From Panicum virgatum (lineage: Eukaryota; Streptophyta; Magnoliopsida; Poales; Poaceae): DNA of 64,000 bases. Location: NCBI RefSeq assembly GCF_016808335.1, contig NC_053146.1, forward strand, positions 40,234,470-40,298,469, read 5' to 3'. The translations under genes were made by a program, and so were the position numbers. The notes below the pieces were generated by a model that was not told the DNA's origin, ran no database searches, and worked only from the letters and a program-made list of their open reading frames with translations. Below are positions 22,801-30,879 of this stretch, piece after piece; the first letter of the stretch is position 1, and each line of letters begins with the position of its first letter.

Positions 22801-25800
22801 CTCCGAGGGGTGACATGAAAAGGAGACTGGCTCCGGCGCCGGTTTTCATCACCGACCCGTCGAAGAACATGGTCTAGCATTCGGCCTGGATCTGCGGTGG
22901 GGGTAGCTGAGTGTCCGTCCACTCAGCCACGAAGTCTGCCAAGATTTGGGACTTGATCGCTTTGCGGGGGGCAGCGAAGGCCTCCTCGGAGTCCTCTGCC
23001 TGCCCCGACCCGCGCTGGTTCGGTGGGACCGGCTTCTTTCCCTTCCTCCCCCGCTTCTGTTTCTTGGCGGGGGCGTTGGGCTTGACGTTGCTGCCTTCCG
23101 CAGGCGCATCGTCCTTGCGCTTGCTCGACTTGTCGTCGAAAATGGCACTAACAGCCTCCTCGCCGGTGGCGTAGTTGGTGGCGGCGTCGAACAGCTCGTT
23201 GGTGTTGGTCGGACGGCTTCTCGCGAGCTCATGCACCAGGTTCCTGCATGTCGTACCCTTTAGGAAGGCGTTGATGACCTCGACGTGGGTGACGCTGGGG
23301 AGCTCGGTGCATTGCTTGGAGAAGCGCCGCACGTAGTCGCGCAGGGACTCGTTGGGCTTCTGTCGACACCCTTTGAGGTCCCAAGAGTTCCCAGGGCGCA
23401 CGTATGTGCCCTGGAAATTGCCCACGAAGATCTAGACCAAGTCGGCCCAGTTGTGGATCTGATCCGCGGGCAAATGCTCGAGCCACGTTCGTGTAGCGTC
23501 AGCAAGGTGAAGAGAAAGGTTGCGGATGATGACCGCGTCCTCCGTCGCGCCGCCTAGCTGGCACGCTAGGCGGTAGTCGTTGAGCCAGACTGCAGGGTCG
23601 GTCTCGCCCGAGTACTTGACGAGGGTGTTGGGTTGTCGAAAGCGCGGGGGAAAAGATGCAGTTCGGATCTCCCGGCTGAACACCCGGGTGCCCGGAGGCT
23701 CCGGTGACTCGCCCCTGTCGTGCTCGGGGTCGAAGCGTCCACCCCGTCGAGAGGGTGTACCCCGTCGCGCTCGTGCACCGAGGGTGCCTTCGCACCGGGC
23801 GCTACGGCTGCCTTGCGCTTCCCTGCTGGTGGTGTGTGCACAGAAACCTCGCGGTCCTGGTGCGCAGTCCCACCAGGCTGCTCCGGGGCTTTCGAGCGCA
23901 TACGAGACGCAGAACTCTCGGCTTGCTGCACGGCAGCTTGCTCGATGAGCTCCTGTGCCTCGCGGCGCAGGTTGCGGCCCGAAGGCGTCGATGGCTCGGG
24001 CATAGCTTGGAGTAGATAGGCCGCAGCGACGAGTTTTTCGCCGGCCGTCTTCAGTTCCGGAGGTTTGTCGACGTTGTCGTCGGCTAGGATCCGCTCCCAA
24101 GCGACGCGTCCCGCCGCCTGGGCATGTGCTGCACGCGCGGTACGCTGCTGCTCGAGCGCGGTGCGCAGCTCCTGGGTTTGCTGACGCTGCTCGTCGAGCT
24201 TAGCTTGAAGCTCCTTGAGCTGCGCCAGCTGAGCTTGTCGCGCCGCCGAGCTTGACGAAGAAGAAGGGGCTGCAGGCGGCACCAAAGGTTGGTTCGCCTG
24301 CGCGTCCGCGCCGCCGTCCCCGTCGTCGCCCGGAATGTTGTCGTCTTGCCCGTCCGCGAGCTGGAACATGAAGCACTCCCGGGCAGGATCGTGATCCCCC
24401 TCGCCGGAGTCTTCAGAGCAGGTGAGGCAGTAGGCCGTCGCCAGCTGGAACAAGCGGAGAGCGTCGGGGTCGCGAACCCCGGAGTAGTCCGAGTGAAGTT
24501 GTTCATGAATAAGTTGACGTCGTCAGGGATTGAGCTCGCCGTCTTGGGGTAGGATTCGTCAGGAGACGACGCGATGAGGCTGTGGATCGACAGGAGATGA
24601 TGACCCGGCAGGTCCTCATACTTGGTGAAGTTAGCGCTGGTTGACGACGCGTGGGTGGCAGTGTTGCGCATCCCGAAGGGGAAGGGCGACGGCGAGGTCG
24701 AGCCCCTCCTGGGAGACACTGGTGCTGCAGCAGGTGACAGTGCCGGCGCTGATGACGCCGAAGCACGTGATGACGACGCGGTGGCCCCGTTGGCCGTGAT
24801 GTTGAGTCCTGACATGCCAGCCTCAACCCATGTGGGGGAGCTGTGGCGTGCCGCACGACGCCGCTCCGCGCGTGCTTGTCACGAACGCTGACCCGAGCGC
24901 CTGTTGCGCCGGGCTGGTGAAGTCGGGGTGACGGGGTTGCGTCCGAGCGAGAGGAGCCGCATGAGGTAATCGTTGCCGGTTGCTCTAAACTCGAGATTCC
25001 CGAACCAGATCATGTGTCCCGCTGGGAGCGGATCCGAAACACCCATAGGATATGGGTTGGATCTGCTCGGCATCCCTGGAAATGAAATGGGAACTAGAGA
25101 AAAATGTCACGCAGCGGCCCCTAGCTGGCGCGCCAACTGTCGGTGTCCCGACCCGGGGGTCCGGATCCCAACTAGTAAATGCTGCGTGTTTCCTCGTCCC
25201 AGATGATGATGGAAGAGGCAACACAGTAACGCACAGTTTATCCTGGTTCCGGCTGCGGGGCCGTACGTCCAGCAAAGGGAGTGTGCGAGGGCACTGTATT
25301 ATCTTGCACCCGGAGTGCTTGTAGTAGGGGATACAAGCGAGGCGAGAGAGGGAGGAAGGCTCCCAAGTCTCTGCTAGAAGAGGGGTTGAACGTGGCGAAT
25401 AGGGATGCCGGAGCGTAAGTGATGATGGATCGCGTCCGAAGGCGTTTTTTTTTGTGCTCTTTGTCTAAAGGAAGCCTGCCTCCTCCTTTTATAGTCACAA
25501 GGAGGGGCGGCGTACATGAGTAGGGGCGTGGAAGTCGTCGCTTTCCTCCGAATCGCGGGGTACAGTGGTCGAATACTGTAGGAAGTACACTGTGGGGCAT
25601 GGCGTCGGGCGTGGCAGTCGTCCTGGATATCGTCCTTCGTCCCGCGGAGATCGCGCCGGCGTCCTGCCATCCCCTGCAGGCGGCATGGTCGTCGCTGGTG
25701 TATGGTCTTCTATATACGGCGCGGTGGCGTTTAGTGGGCCTTGCGGCCAGGGTCCTGCATGCACCGGCGGTAGCGGGGCACGCGGCGGCCCCGGACCCCC

Positions 25801-27848
25801 TGGTCGGAGTGCGGGCGTGCACACTAGGAGGTCCGGGGGACACGTGGAGGTCCCGGACTCCGTCCGTGTGTGCTGAGCGCCCCTCTCCAAAGGACCAAAG
25901 GACACGTGACGTCGTCGGACCCTTTTCCCAGCGAGAGGCGGGTCCGGACGGTTGGTGTAAGCAGAATAGTAACGGGAGCAGTGCCGAGCCTGTCTTGTCC
26001 CGCGTCGCAGGTCCCGCAGTGTTGCTACAACATCCGGGATGGCGGAGTGGTGACCGGAGTAAGCGGATGGGACCCCGGTCACATCCACTGTGGGGAATGG
26101 AGGCCCGACGCCGCTTGTCCTGGGTGCCGTGGTGGAGTGGCTGGCCTTTAATGCCTTCGTACGACGGGCGGGTGAGCGGCAGGGCCGTTTGTCCCTTATG
26201 TCGAGAGGTGGCCTTGAGCGAGTCGGAGATGGGTTACTCCCTCGAGGGTAGGTTCGCTACCCTCGAGCGAGGCGGAGATGTTTTGCCCGCTCGAGGGTAG
26301 GTGCGCTACCCTCGAGCAAGTCGGAGACGCGGGGCGCAGTCGAGGGGTCTCGACGGGGCCCTCGAGCGAGGCGGAGATCGTCCCGCGGGTTCGAGGGGGA
26401 TGCGAATGGGCCGCACGCTGGGCTTCTTTGGGTCCTTTCCTTTCTTCCGGATGGGAAGCAGGCCGTGGGCCTTCGTGGGCTCAGTCGCTTAACATGTGTT
26501 TGCGTTTTTCAGAGTGATCTTAGTACCCCGATTAGGGTGTCCCTAATCGTGGTACCCGACACATATATATTGATTTTTCGAAACTCGAACTGTCAGGGTG
26601 CTTGTCTGATTCATTTCCAAGATTTCAATGCTGAGGTTCTTAAATGCCTGACCATACCAAATGCGAAGGTCAATCTTTTCAAGGAGCCACCTGAAGGAAC
26701 ACGTACATCTACGAGTGTTGGTTTCTTTGCTGGTGATTGGAGTGAAATGGATAAGCTACTTCTTTGCGGAGATGCTGAGCAAGACAGAACAACCAGTGGT
26801 GTTACAGAAGATAAAACATATAATGGTTATGATATCATCATGATGGCTGAGACTGTTTATGCGTTATCTTCTCTTCCAAATCTCTACAGGCTTATCAAGA
26901 AGGTCAACATTCAAAATTTTCATTTTACTGAATATTCTTTCTTCTAGATTAAAGGTTGCTGAATATTGTCTTTCTTACACATTGAAAGCCTTGTGCAGTG
27001 CTTGCGCTACCCTGGGGGTGTGGTTTACATGGCAGGGAAGAAGCATTATTTTGGCGTGGGTGGTGGCACAAGACCGTTCCTACGCTTGGTTGAAGAAGAT
27101 GGTAAGTTGTTTGTCCTTCCTATGTAGAACTTTAATCTGCAAGATTTTTATTTGTGTACACCATAGCTTTTTTTCCCAGTAGGATCAAATGCTTGATTTG
27201 TAAACTTGTGAAAAACATGAGGGAAATGATATCTGACTGCTTCATGGTGATCATTTATGTTTCATTTCCTCTTTCTTCTACATATGCCACTTCAGAATTA
27301 TACGACATTTTATATTTTCAAATGATCAAACTTCTTCAACTTTGACCGCTAATATATACGAAAACTATTTAGATCGGTGACAAGGAAATAATGATATTTA
27401 ATTAGCTGGATTTGTTATGCTATGTACTTTTACAGTATAAGAGAAGGTACTTCTACTAACATTTTACTACAAACAATGTCATTGCTTATTATCTTGTCTG
27501 TCCAATGTGTCATATGTTGTTGAAGAGAGGGGTAAATTTTTCTTCTTTTCTTTTTCTACTCTTAGTGAATGGTATCAACATGTGTTCTAAATGTATAGTT
27601 GTAAAATGTAGATTATCCATGCTTAATATGATATTTTACGTTCCATAACAATAGATGGTATTATCTTTTTGTTGATGGGGACATAACTGTAGACTATGAA
27701 CTATTTCTCTGAACACCGTGTGGTATTCAAGCATTGTTTTTTACTGACTTTTTGTTGTTCTCTAGGCGCTATGCTAACTGAGCGGCTCAATGATGTTGCC
27801 GATGGATCATCTAATGTTAGGGAGGTTTGGAAATTCTCGTTCAAATAG
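10810..27848 (+). CDS. Histidine protein methyltransferase 1 homolog (Hpm1/METTL18 family), eight exons
   Basis: Coding exons are 10810-10968, 11067-11132, 12499-12565, 12649-12749, 13003-13047, 26597-26902, 26999-27101 and 27766-27848. All introns are GT-AG and phases join cleanly into 309 codons plus stop. The N-terminus is Ser/Gly/Pro-rich and low in complexity. The fold starts at DLVPGKYEGGLKLWEGSLDL, followed by SAM motif I LGCGHGLPG on the 45-base exon 5. Then come HFQDFNAEVL (motif II), the GDW loop, YDIIMMAETVY and a VVYMAGKKHYFGVGGG strand. METTL18/Hpm1 is known to methylate a histidine of ribosomal protein uL3 (RPL3) using S-adenosylmethionine. The domain sits at the expected places and the frame is intact. 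The odd feature is intron 5, swollen to 13.5 kb by a retrotransposon. Function depends on that intron still being spliced. Confidence 0.9.
13098..14462 (-). repeat. 3' LTR of the intronic retrotransposon, inner end truncated
   Basis: It aligns with 25138-26520 along its whole length, then diverges after CATGTGTTCGC at 14462. About 60 bases present at the outer end of the other LTR (including GATTAGGG and GGTACCCGACA) are missing here, together with the polypurine tract. A TATAAAA box lies on the minus strand at 13456-13450. Confidence 0.88.
14463..16760 (+). other. Retrotransposon 3' spacer with a strong TATA box and leader of the antisense gene
   Basis: This is GC-rich non-coding spacer. 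CTATAAATAG at 14686-14695 is a textbook plus-strand TATA box about 2.1 kb upstream of the antisense gene's ATG. A 21-base C run occupies 15021-15041. The last ~150 bases (16600-16760) are CT-rich, then GA-rich, and resemble a plant 5' leader. Long frames seen on either strand here carry no recognisable domain. Confidence 0.5.
14687..14694 (+). promoter_or_regulatory. TATA box (TATAAATA) inside the retrotransposon, sense to the host gene
   Basis: A perfect plant-type TATAAATA is followed by GGGGTCGTGGGG and a CT-rich start-like region (14710-14745). It could drive the antisense gene with a long or spliced leader. It points the same way as the host methyltransferase gene. Confidence 0.5.
16761..20430 (+). 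pseudogene. Retrotransposon antisense gene, 'putative gypsy type transposon' (PF04195-like) protein with coiled coil
   Basis: It begins MSDIQEPLPWGKSS and contains the family signature VSRFMRALCDYYGAELHNFS followed by GIEVHWDLWIHLF. A GT-AG intron (17673-17747) joins in frame to a Lys/Arg-rich and then acidic segment. Further introns are likely near 18363-18449, 19328-19402 and 19933-19997. Residues coded at 19403-19932 form a long Ala/Glu/Gln coiled coil with repeated AELQRL heptads. The C-terminus (20143-20430) is the conserved LGGRIAEHAKS...ALAVASTHYLMDL block. Disruptions: a TAG at 17077-17079 inside the signature domain, a frameshift near 18000-18060, and stops near 18588 and 20104. The family occurs antisense to pol in Tat-type elements, and its role is unknown. 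It is sense to the host gene. Confidence 0.8.
20431..21053. other. Spacer between the convergent antisense gene and integrase
   Basis: No gene is seen. AATATAAGAG and AATAGATTAG motifs may serve 3' end formation of the antisense transcript. The CCGAGGG-rich part (20870-20960) has a counterpart in the second Tat element at about 61260-61340. Confidence 0.5.
21054..22442 (-). CDS. Ty3/gypsy integrase of the intronic element, uninterrupted frame
   Basis: The 462-codon open frame holds a linker, the HHCC zinc-binding domain (HAGICGHH ... CEGCQFYA), the catalytic core with Asp in WGLDLVGPL, Asp in ITDNGTQF and Glu in NGQVERAN, and a C-terminal domain with GDLVLRL and the PPWEGPYII motif typical of gypsy integrases. 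It inserts retrotransposon cDNA into host DNA. The real protein would be cut from a polyprotein, so the ATG at 22442 is only the frame's first Met. Upstream, the RNase H region joins through a frameshift near 22485. An open integrase in an element lacking reverse transcriptase is noteworthy. Confidence 0.9.
   Translation of the reverse strand: MDPAEPGPSTAGPSGGNLPADEVEPMDIDFGTTSADEAEEMEVDEAPTSQDWRVQYLDWMVRGILPSNRTLARRLARRAKSFVLIDNVLYKRSPSGVMQRCIPAPEGKELIRDIHAGICGHHTTPRTLVGNAFRQGFYWPTAVADATDVVRTCEGCQFYARKIHLPAHALQTIPITWPFAVWGLDLVGPLQKAPGGFTHLLVAVDKFSKWIEARPIGKIKSEQAVLFFTDIVFRFGVPNSIITDNGTQFTGKKFLTFCDSFRIRVDWSAVAHPQTNGQVERANGIILQGLKPRIFNKLNKFGRRWLTEVPSVIWSLRTTPSRATGFTPFFLVYGAEAILPTDLEYGSPRLKAYQEQQNQRARENSLDQVDEARDVALLHSARYQQSLRRYQAQRVRRRDLEKGDLVLRLRRDNRGRHKLSPPWEGPYIIAEVLKPGTYKLANEKGEVLTNAWNIQQLRRFYP
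22485..22870 (-). pseudogene. Archaeal-type RNase H (second RNase H of Tat elements)
   Basis: It reads MFFDGSVMKTGAG, then NMAEYEALLSGL, then LDVRGDSQLVVDQV and YNEDADELAKIASG, matching the catalytic Asp, Glu, Asp, Asp order of RNase H. The acquired archaeal-like RNase H downstream of the original one is a Tat-lineage hallmark. A TAG separates it from upstream gag at 22873-22875, where the related element at 59 kb has a Trp codon. A frameshift near 22485 precedes integrase. Confidence 0.75.
22874..25073 (-). pseudogene. Gag of the intronic retrotransposon, degraded and fused to the RNase H linker
   Basis: Pieces in several frames cover the start region (from about 25073), an Ala/Gln coiled segment (24250-24100), the capsid-type core (PPRFRQPNTLVKYSGETDPAVWLNDY, then NLSLHLADATRTWLEHLP, 23700-23440) and the tail (LRDYVRRFSKQCTELP ... 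KKQKRGRKGK, 23350-23030). A TAG lies near 23432 and frameshifts separate the parts. At about 22955 the frame passes directly from EEAFAAP to RKAIKSQILADF, which belongs upstream of RNase H, so zinc knuckle, protease and reverse transcriptase are cleanly missing. Confidence 0.78.
25119..25137 (-). other. Primer binding site of the intronic retrotransposon
   Basis: Directly inside the 5' LTR end (minus strand ...CACCGACA) follows GTTGGCGCGCCAGCTAGGGG. The second Tat element has the near-identical GTTGGCGCGCCAGGTAGGGG at the same position. The primer tRNA was not assigned. Confidence 0.6.
25138..26561 (-). repeat. 5' LTR of the intronic retrotransposon
   Basis: 1424 bases with TG...CA ends. A minus-strand TATAAAA lies at 25493-25487, followed by GGAGGAGGCAGGC. 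U3 contains repeated CTCGAGCGAGGCGGAG units at about 26210-26390. The sister copy is at 13098-14462. Confidence 0.92.
26210..26390. repeat. U3 repeat cluster CTCGAGCGAGGCGGAG
   Basis: About five related units of the core GAGCGAGGCGGAGAT alternate with CTCGAGGGTAGG. The same cluster is at about 14170-14350 in the other LTR. Comparable complementary units occur at about 53690-53810 in the LTR of the second Tat element. The position upstream of the TATA box suggests enhancer-type sites. Confidence 0.7.
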
Positions 27849-27965
27849 ATTAGCACTTCCCTTGCGATTGTCAAAGAAACTGAAAACATGTACTGTACTC
27901 CATATTGGTAGAGGGAAGCCTTGGTCTAGGAGTTCCCTTATTCGGCTAATGTACCTTTGACTATT
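27849..27965 (+). other. Probable 3' UTR of the histidine methyltransferase gene
   Basis: Non-coding sequence follows the TAG at 27846-27848. No strong AATAAA is seen, so the end point is uncertain. Confidence 0.35.
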
Positions 27966-28540
27966 TCAAAAGCCGAACTTTTCATTTGGAATTTTGATAT
28001 GATTATGAACCTCCAGACCATAATCAAGAAATTGCTGTACCTCCAGATCATGTTCTAAACTCGTGTTGCCCCTCCTTAACACATGAATTATCCATGATCT
28101 CCCAAATTCTCTCATATTTTCCACCAACAAAAGTATCCCCTTCCTAGAACAAACAAAAGCTTCCACTTCCCATTCAACATCATTGCCAAGATTCCTGCTA
28201 GTTCCAATGGCAGACACAACTGATTGAGTAACACCTGACAAGTCAAAAAAAGGGCCCAGGGACAAAATTCTACCCCGGATGCTTCACCCTTCCAGCTTTC
28301 CATCCGGAATGATACACCATGCTTGCTGGCATGGGGCCAAGGAGGTGACTCATGGCAGCCAAGAAGAATGTTTTTGTCCCGGTAAACACTCGAGATGTCA
28401 TGCATCCAAACAACAGCAAGACTGACAGCGAGAGGTGCCAATGGGGTAGGGACATGGATGTGAGAGGATGTCCATAGCCCCATGTGATGCAAGGAATGAG
28501 GCATTAGGGCAAGCTTTGTCCCTATCTCCACGTTTCTCAT
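27966..28540 (-). pseudogene. Unidentified protein-coding relic on the minus strand
   Basis: Two minus-strand frames join across a frameshift near 28255: the upstream part (28540-28256) has WMHDISSVYRDKNILLGCHE and SPPWPHASKHGVSFRMES, and the downstream part (28265-27966) has GVTQSVVSAIGTSRNLG and GRSWIIHVLRRGN. Amino-acid composition looks like a real globular protein rather than random frame. I do not recognise the family. It lies tail-to-tail with the methyltransferase gene and could be a captured or retroposed gene fragment. Confidence 0.4.
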
Positions 28541-28645
28541 TCCATGTGCCTACTGTGTGTGTTTAGTCCTTGTGATTTGCGTGTACGCTCGCCCTCCTCG
28601 TAGTGTCTATATCTCCTGCATTGCAGCTTTCACGGTGAAGCTGCC

Positions 28646-29069
28646 ATGATGGGCTTCTTCCAGTACACCGGCGTCGGTGGCGGCGGCGGTGGCCGTGGCG
28701 GCAGCCTGTTCCAGTACCAGCGGCTGGAGCGCCGGCAGCCTGTTCCAGTACCAGCGGCTGGAGCGCCGGTTGGAGCGCCGGGACGACGCGGCCGCCCCGC
28801 GGTCCCGGTGGCGGTGGCTGCCGGCGGCGCTGAACGGTAAGGCGGTTTCGTCTCCCCCCTGCTTGTTCCATGCCAAGAAGCTCTGGTGGGGCAGGATCCC
28901 GAGAAAGGTGGCCGAGCTCTCCGCCAAGATCCGGCATGCGGGCGCCGGCGCCACGTGCCCCGCCGTCGTCATCTTCATGTCGCCGTGGGGGCTCCCGGTG
29001 CTCTCCCGGCCGCTCCTGGCCGGCCACAGGAGCAGGTGTCAGTATCGCCATGGGAGGGGTGCATTCTGA
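28646..29069 (+). pseudogene. Small Gly/Arg-rich protein gene disrupted by a 34-bp tandem duplication
   Basis: The ATG at 28646 opens MMGFFQYTGVGGGGGG and continues to GSLFQYQRLERR. There a 34-base segment (28701-28734) is repeated exactly (28735-28768). As 34 is not a multiple of three, the frame then shifts to Ala/Pro/Val-rich nonsense ending at a stop near 28840. The alternative frame after the duplication reads convincingly to 29069, with FHAKKLWWGRIPRKVAELS and CPAVVIFMSPWGLPVLSRP. An ancestral copy without the duplication would encode about 130 residues. The family is not recognised. The gene may be broken in this genome, or use the ATG at 28677 in the downstream frame. Confidence 0.5.
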
Positions 29070-29634
29070 CTTCTGGTCGAGAAGCAAGCAGAAGCAGGTA
29101 CCAGAGATCCGTGTTCCTGGCCGGTGATGGTATCGACATGAATACCGTGTGTATGATATGTGTGTGAGTGGAAAATGAGGTAGTTGGTCCTGCCCTGTAG
29201 GCTGAGTATTGATTTTTTTTTTTCATTTTGATCTGTGTGCAATATATACCCGTGTCGTGTCGTCGTGCTGGCAGCTGCATCTGAGCTTGGGTCGATCTGC
29301 TCTGCTGTTTGATCCTGACCAGAGGTTCGTCAGATCTTGTGCAGAAACATGAGCGCAGATTGAGCAGGGTCTCTCGTCCATAGCCTACTGTCAGTTTCAT
29401 TCACTCCCAACCTCAAACAGAGGTCTCGTTCAATTGGTGGCTGCTTGAGGCCGGAAGCTGCCCTGAAATTCGGCGCAAAAAGTGAGTCACTGACAAGTAG
29501 GCACCACCAGGCCTGGAGTCTCGGTGGTGTCAGTCTTGTGCCACTCGCTGGCTATGAAAGGCTACTGACCAAGCGAGCCATCCATGTGCGATGTGCTTTG
29601 TTGAACTTTGTGTTTCACTCTGCTTTTTTTTTTG

Positions 29635-29665
<31 letters not shown>

Positions 29666-30740
29666 TGATTGCATCTGATGATCATTTGAAGATAAAAAAA
29701 AGAGATTGTTGTCCTAGCTAGTGCATTCCAGTTGCTGTGAGCGAATGCAAAGTTTGATGCTATTCTGTATTCACTTCGCTGCCAGTGCCAGTCAGGTGAT
29801 CTGTTTGGCCGGGTGTGTATCCTCGTCGTCGCAAAGCTCTGTAGGCCTTTGCCGCCATGGACTGACTATAAACGGAGGCCTCTTTCTGAATGCAGAAAAT
29901 TTCACACAGGGACGTCGTAATCGAGAGCAATTATTCCCGCGTTTCCACAGTTTCGTATCATGGTGCGTCCTTGCAGCAACAGCAATACGGCATGCATTGT
30001 GCTCTTCATCGATGGTTAGCAATCTTAAAAAAAAAAAGGGAAAAGCTATACCTCTCACCCTCGTGGTTTGGAGGCTCTCCTCACTCGAATTTGTTTGGCT
30101 CTAAATCCTCTATTTCTTCTCCAACTTTGGCGAGATTCCGGTGAGGTTAGGGTTCGGGGTTGCTGGAGGAGGCTACTGCTCGGCCTTAGAAGGTGGGCCC
30201 GGCGGCGGTAGGCCGGCCTGGCGGTGGTGGCGGGCGCGGTGGCGGCAAGGCTGGTGGCTGTGGAGGAAGGCGGTCGGGCCAGTGCCGGGGCGGGGCCGAC
30301 GTGGCGGGAGGCGGCGGTGCGGTGTCCGTGCATGTGAGCTAAGGCTGCGTCCGAGCTTCGGCCACGCTGAAGGTGGCGGGTGGCGGACCGGCGCTGGAAG
30401 GGCAGGATGGCTGGAGGTAGAAGATGAGTAAAATTTCAGGATAGACACCCAAAAAACAGGGTAGCAATCAACTGCTACTACAGACGGCATTCCAAGCGAC
30501 ACACGTGTTCTGACAGAGCTGCGCGTGCATCACTACGATGGATGCGGCCATGTCGATGCATCATGCAGCGTGTGTGTGCGTGGATTGTCCTTGCGAGAAA
30601 AAGAGAGAAAAGGAGTACCACAGTGGAGCAGGGAGGGAGAATCCATCAAAGGTCGACCTACTAAAGTTGAAACCCTCTCCCCTACCTAGCGCACCTTACA
30701 TCCATGGATTAATTCTCTCTCCCGTGCCCGTGCACATAAA
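29070..30740. other. Intergenic; no gene recognised
   Basis: Mixed-composition sequence includes a GTGTGTGTGTG-G17 tract (29635-29665). GC-rich low-complexity DNA (30140-30430) gives long frames on both strands without domain signals. Confidence 0.45.
29649..29665. repeat. 17-base G run after a GT microsatellite
   Basis: GTGTGTGTGTGTG passes directly into 17 consecutive G. Length is likely variable and error-prone. Confidence 0.85.
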
Positions 30741-30744
30741 TGTA

Positions 30745-30746
<2 letters not shown>

Positions 30747-30802
<56 letters not shown>
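30747..30802 (+). repeat. (CT)28 microsatellite in the OVATE gene leader
   Basis: An uninterrupted CT repeat of 56 bases ends 77 bases upstream of the ATG. On the minus strand it is (GA)n, the binding sequence of plant BBR/BPC GAGA-factors, so it may act in regulation as well as being polymorphic. Confidence 0.9.
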
Positions 30803-30803
<1 letters not shown>

Positions 30804-30879
30804 AAGGCGTCCCTGGAAACAAACAGGGTCTCAAGATCCACAGAGCTAGACAGACTGACAGAGTCGAAGGAACTCAGAC

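Larger units (their letters stand above)
13098..26561 (-). mobile_element. Tat-lineage Ty3/gypsy LTR retrotransposon, 13.46 kb, inserted in intron 5 of the methyltransferase gene
   Basis: The element begins TGTCGGTGTC and ends CCCGACA and is flanked by the perfect 5-bp duplication CATAT (13093-13097 and 26562-26566). Gag, an archaeal-type RNase H and integrase lie on the minus strand. A spliced antisense gene of the 'putative gypsy type transposon' family lies on the plus strand between integrase and 3' LTR. The extra RNase H, long 3' spacer and antisense gene fit the Tat lineage. The zinc knuckle, protease, reverse transcriptase and tethered RNase H are deleted, so it cannot replicate alone. 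In the first ~340 bases I count about 11 substitutions between the LTRs, consistent with a fairly young insertion. Confidence 0.93.
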
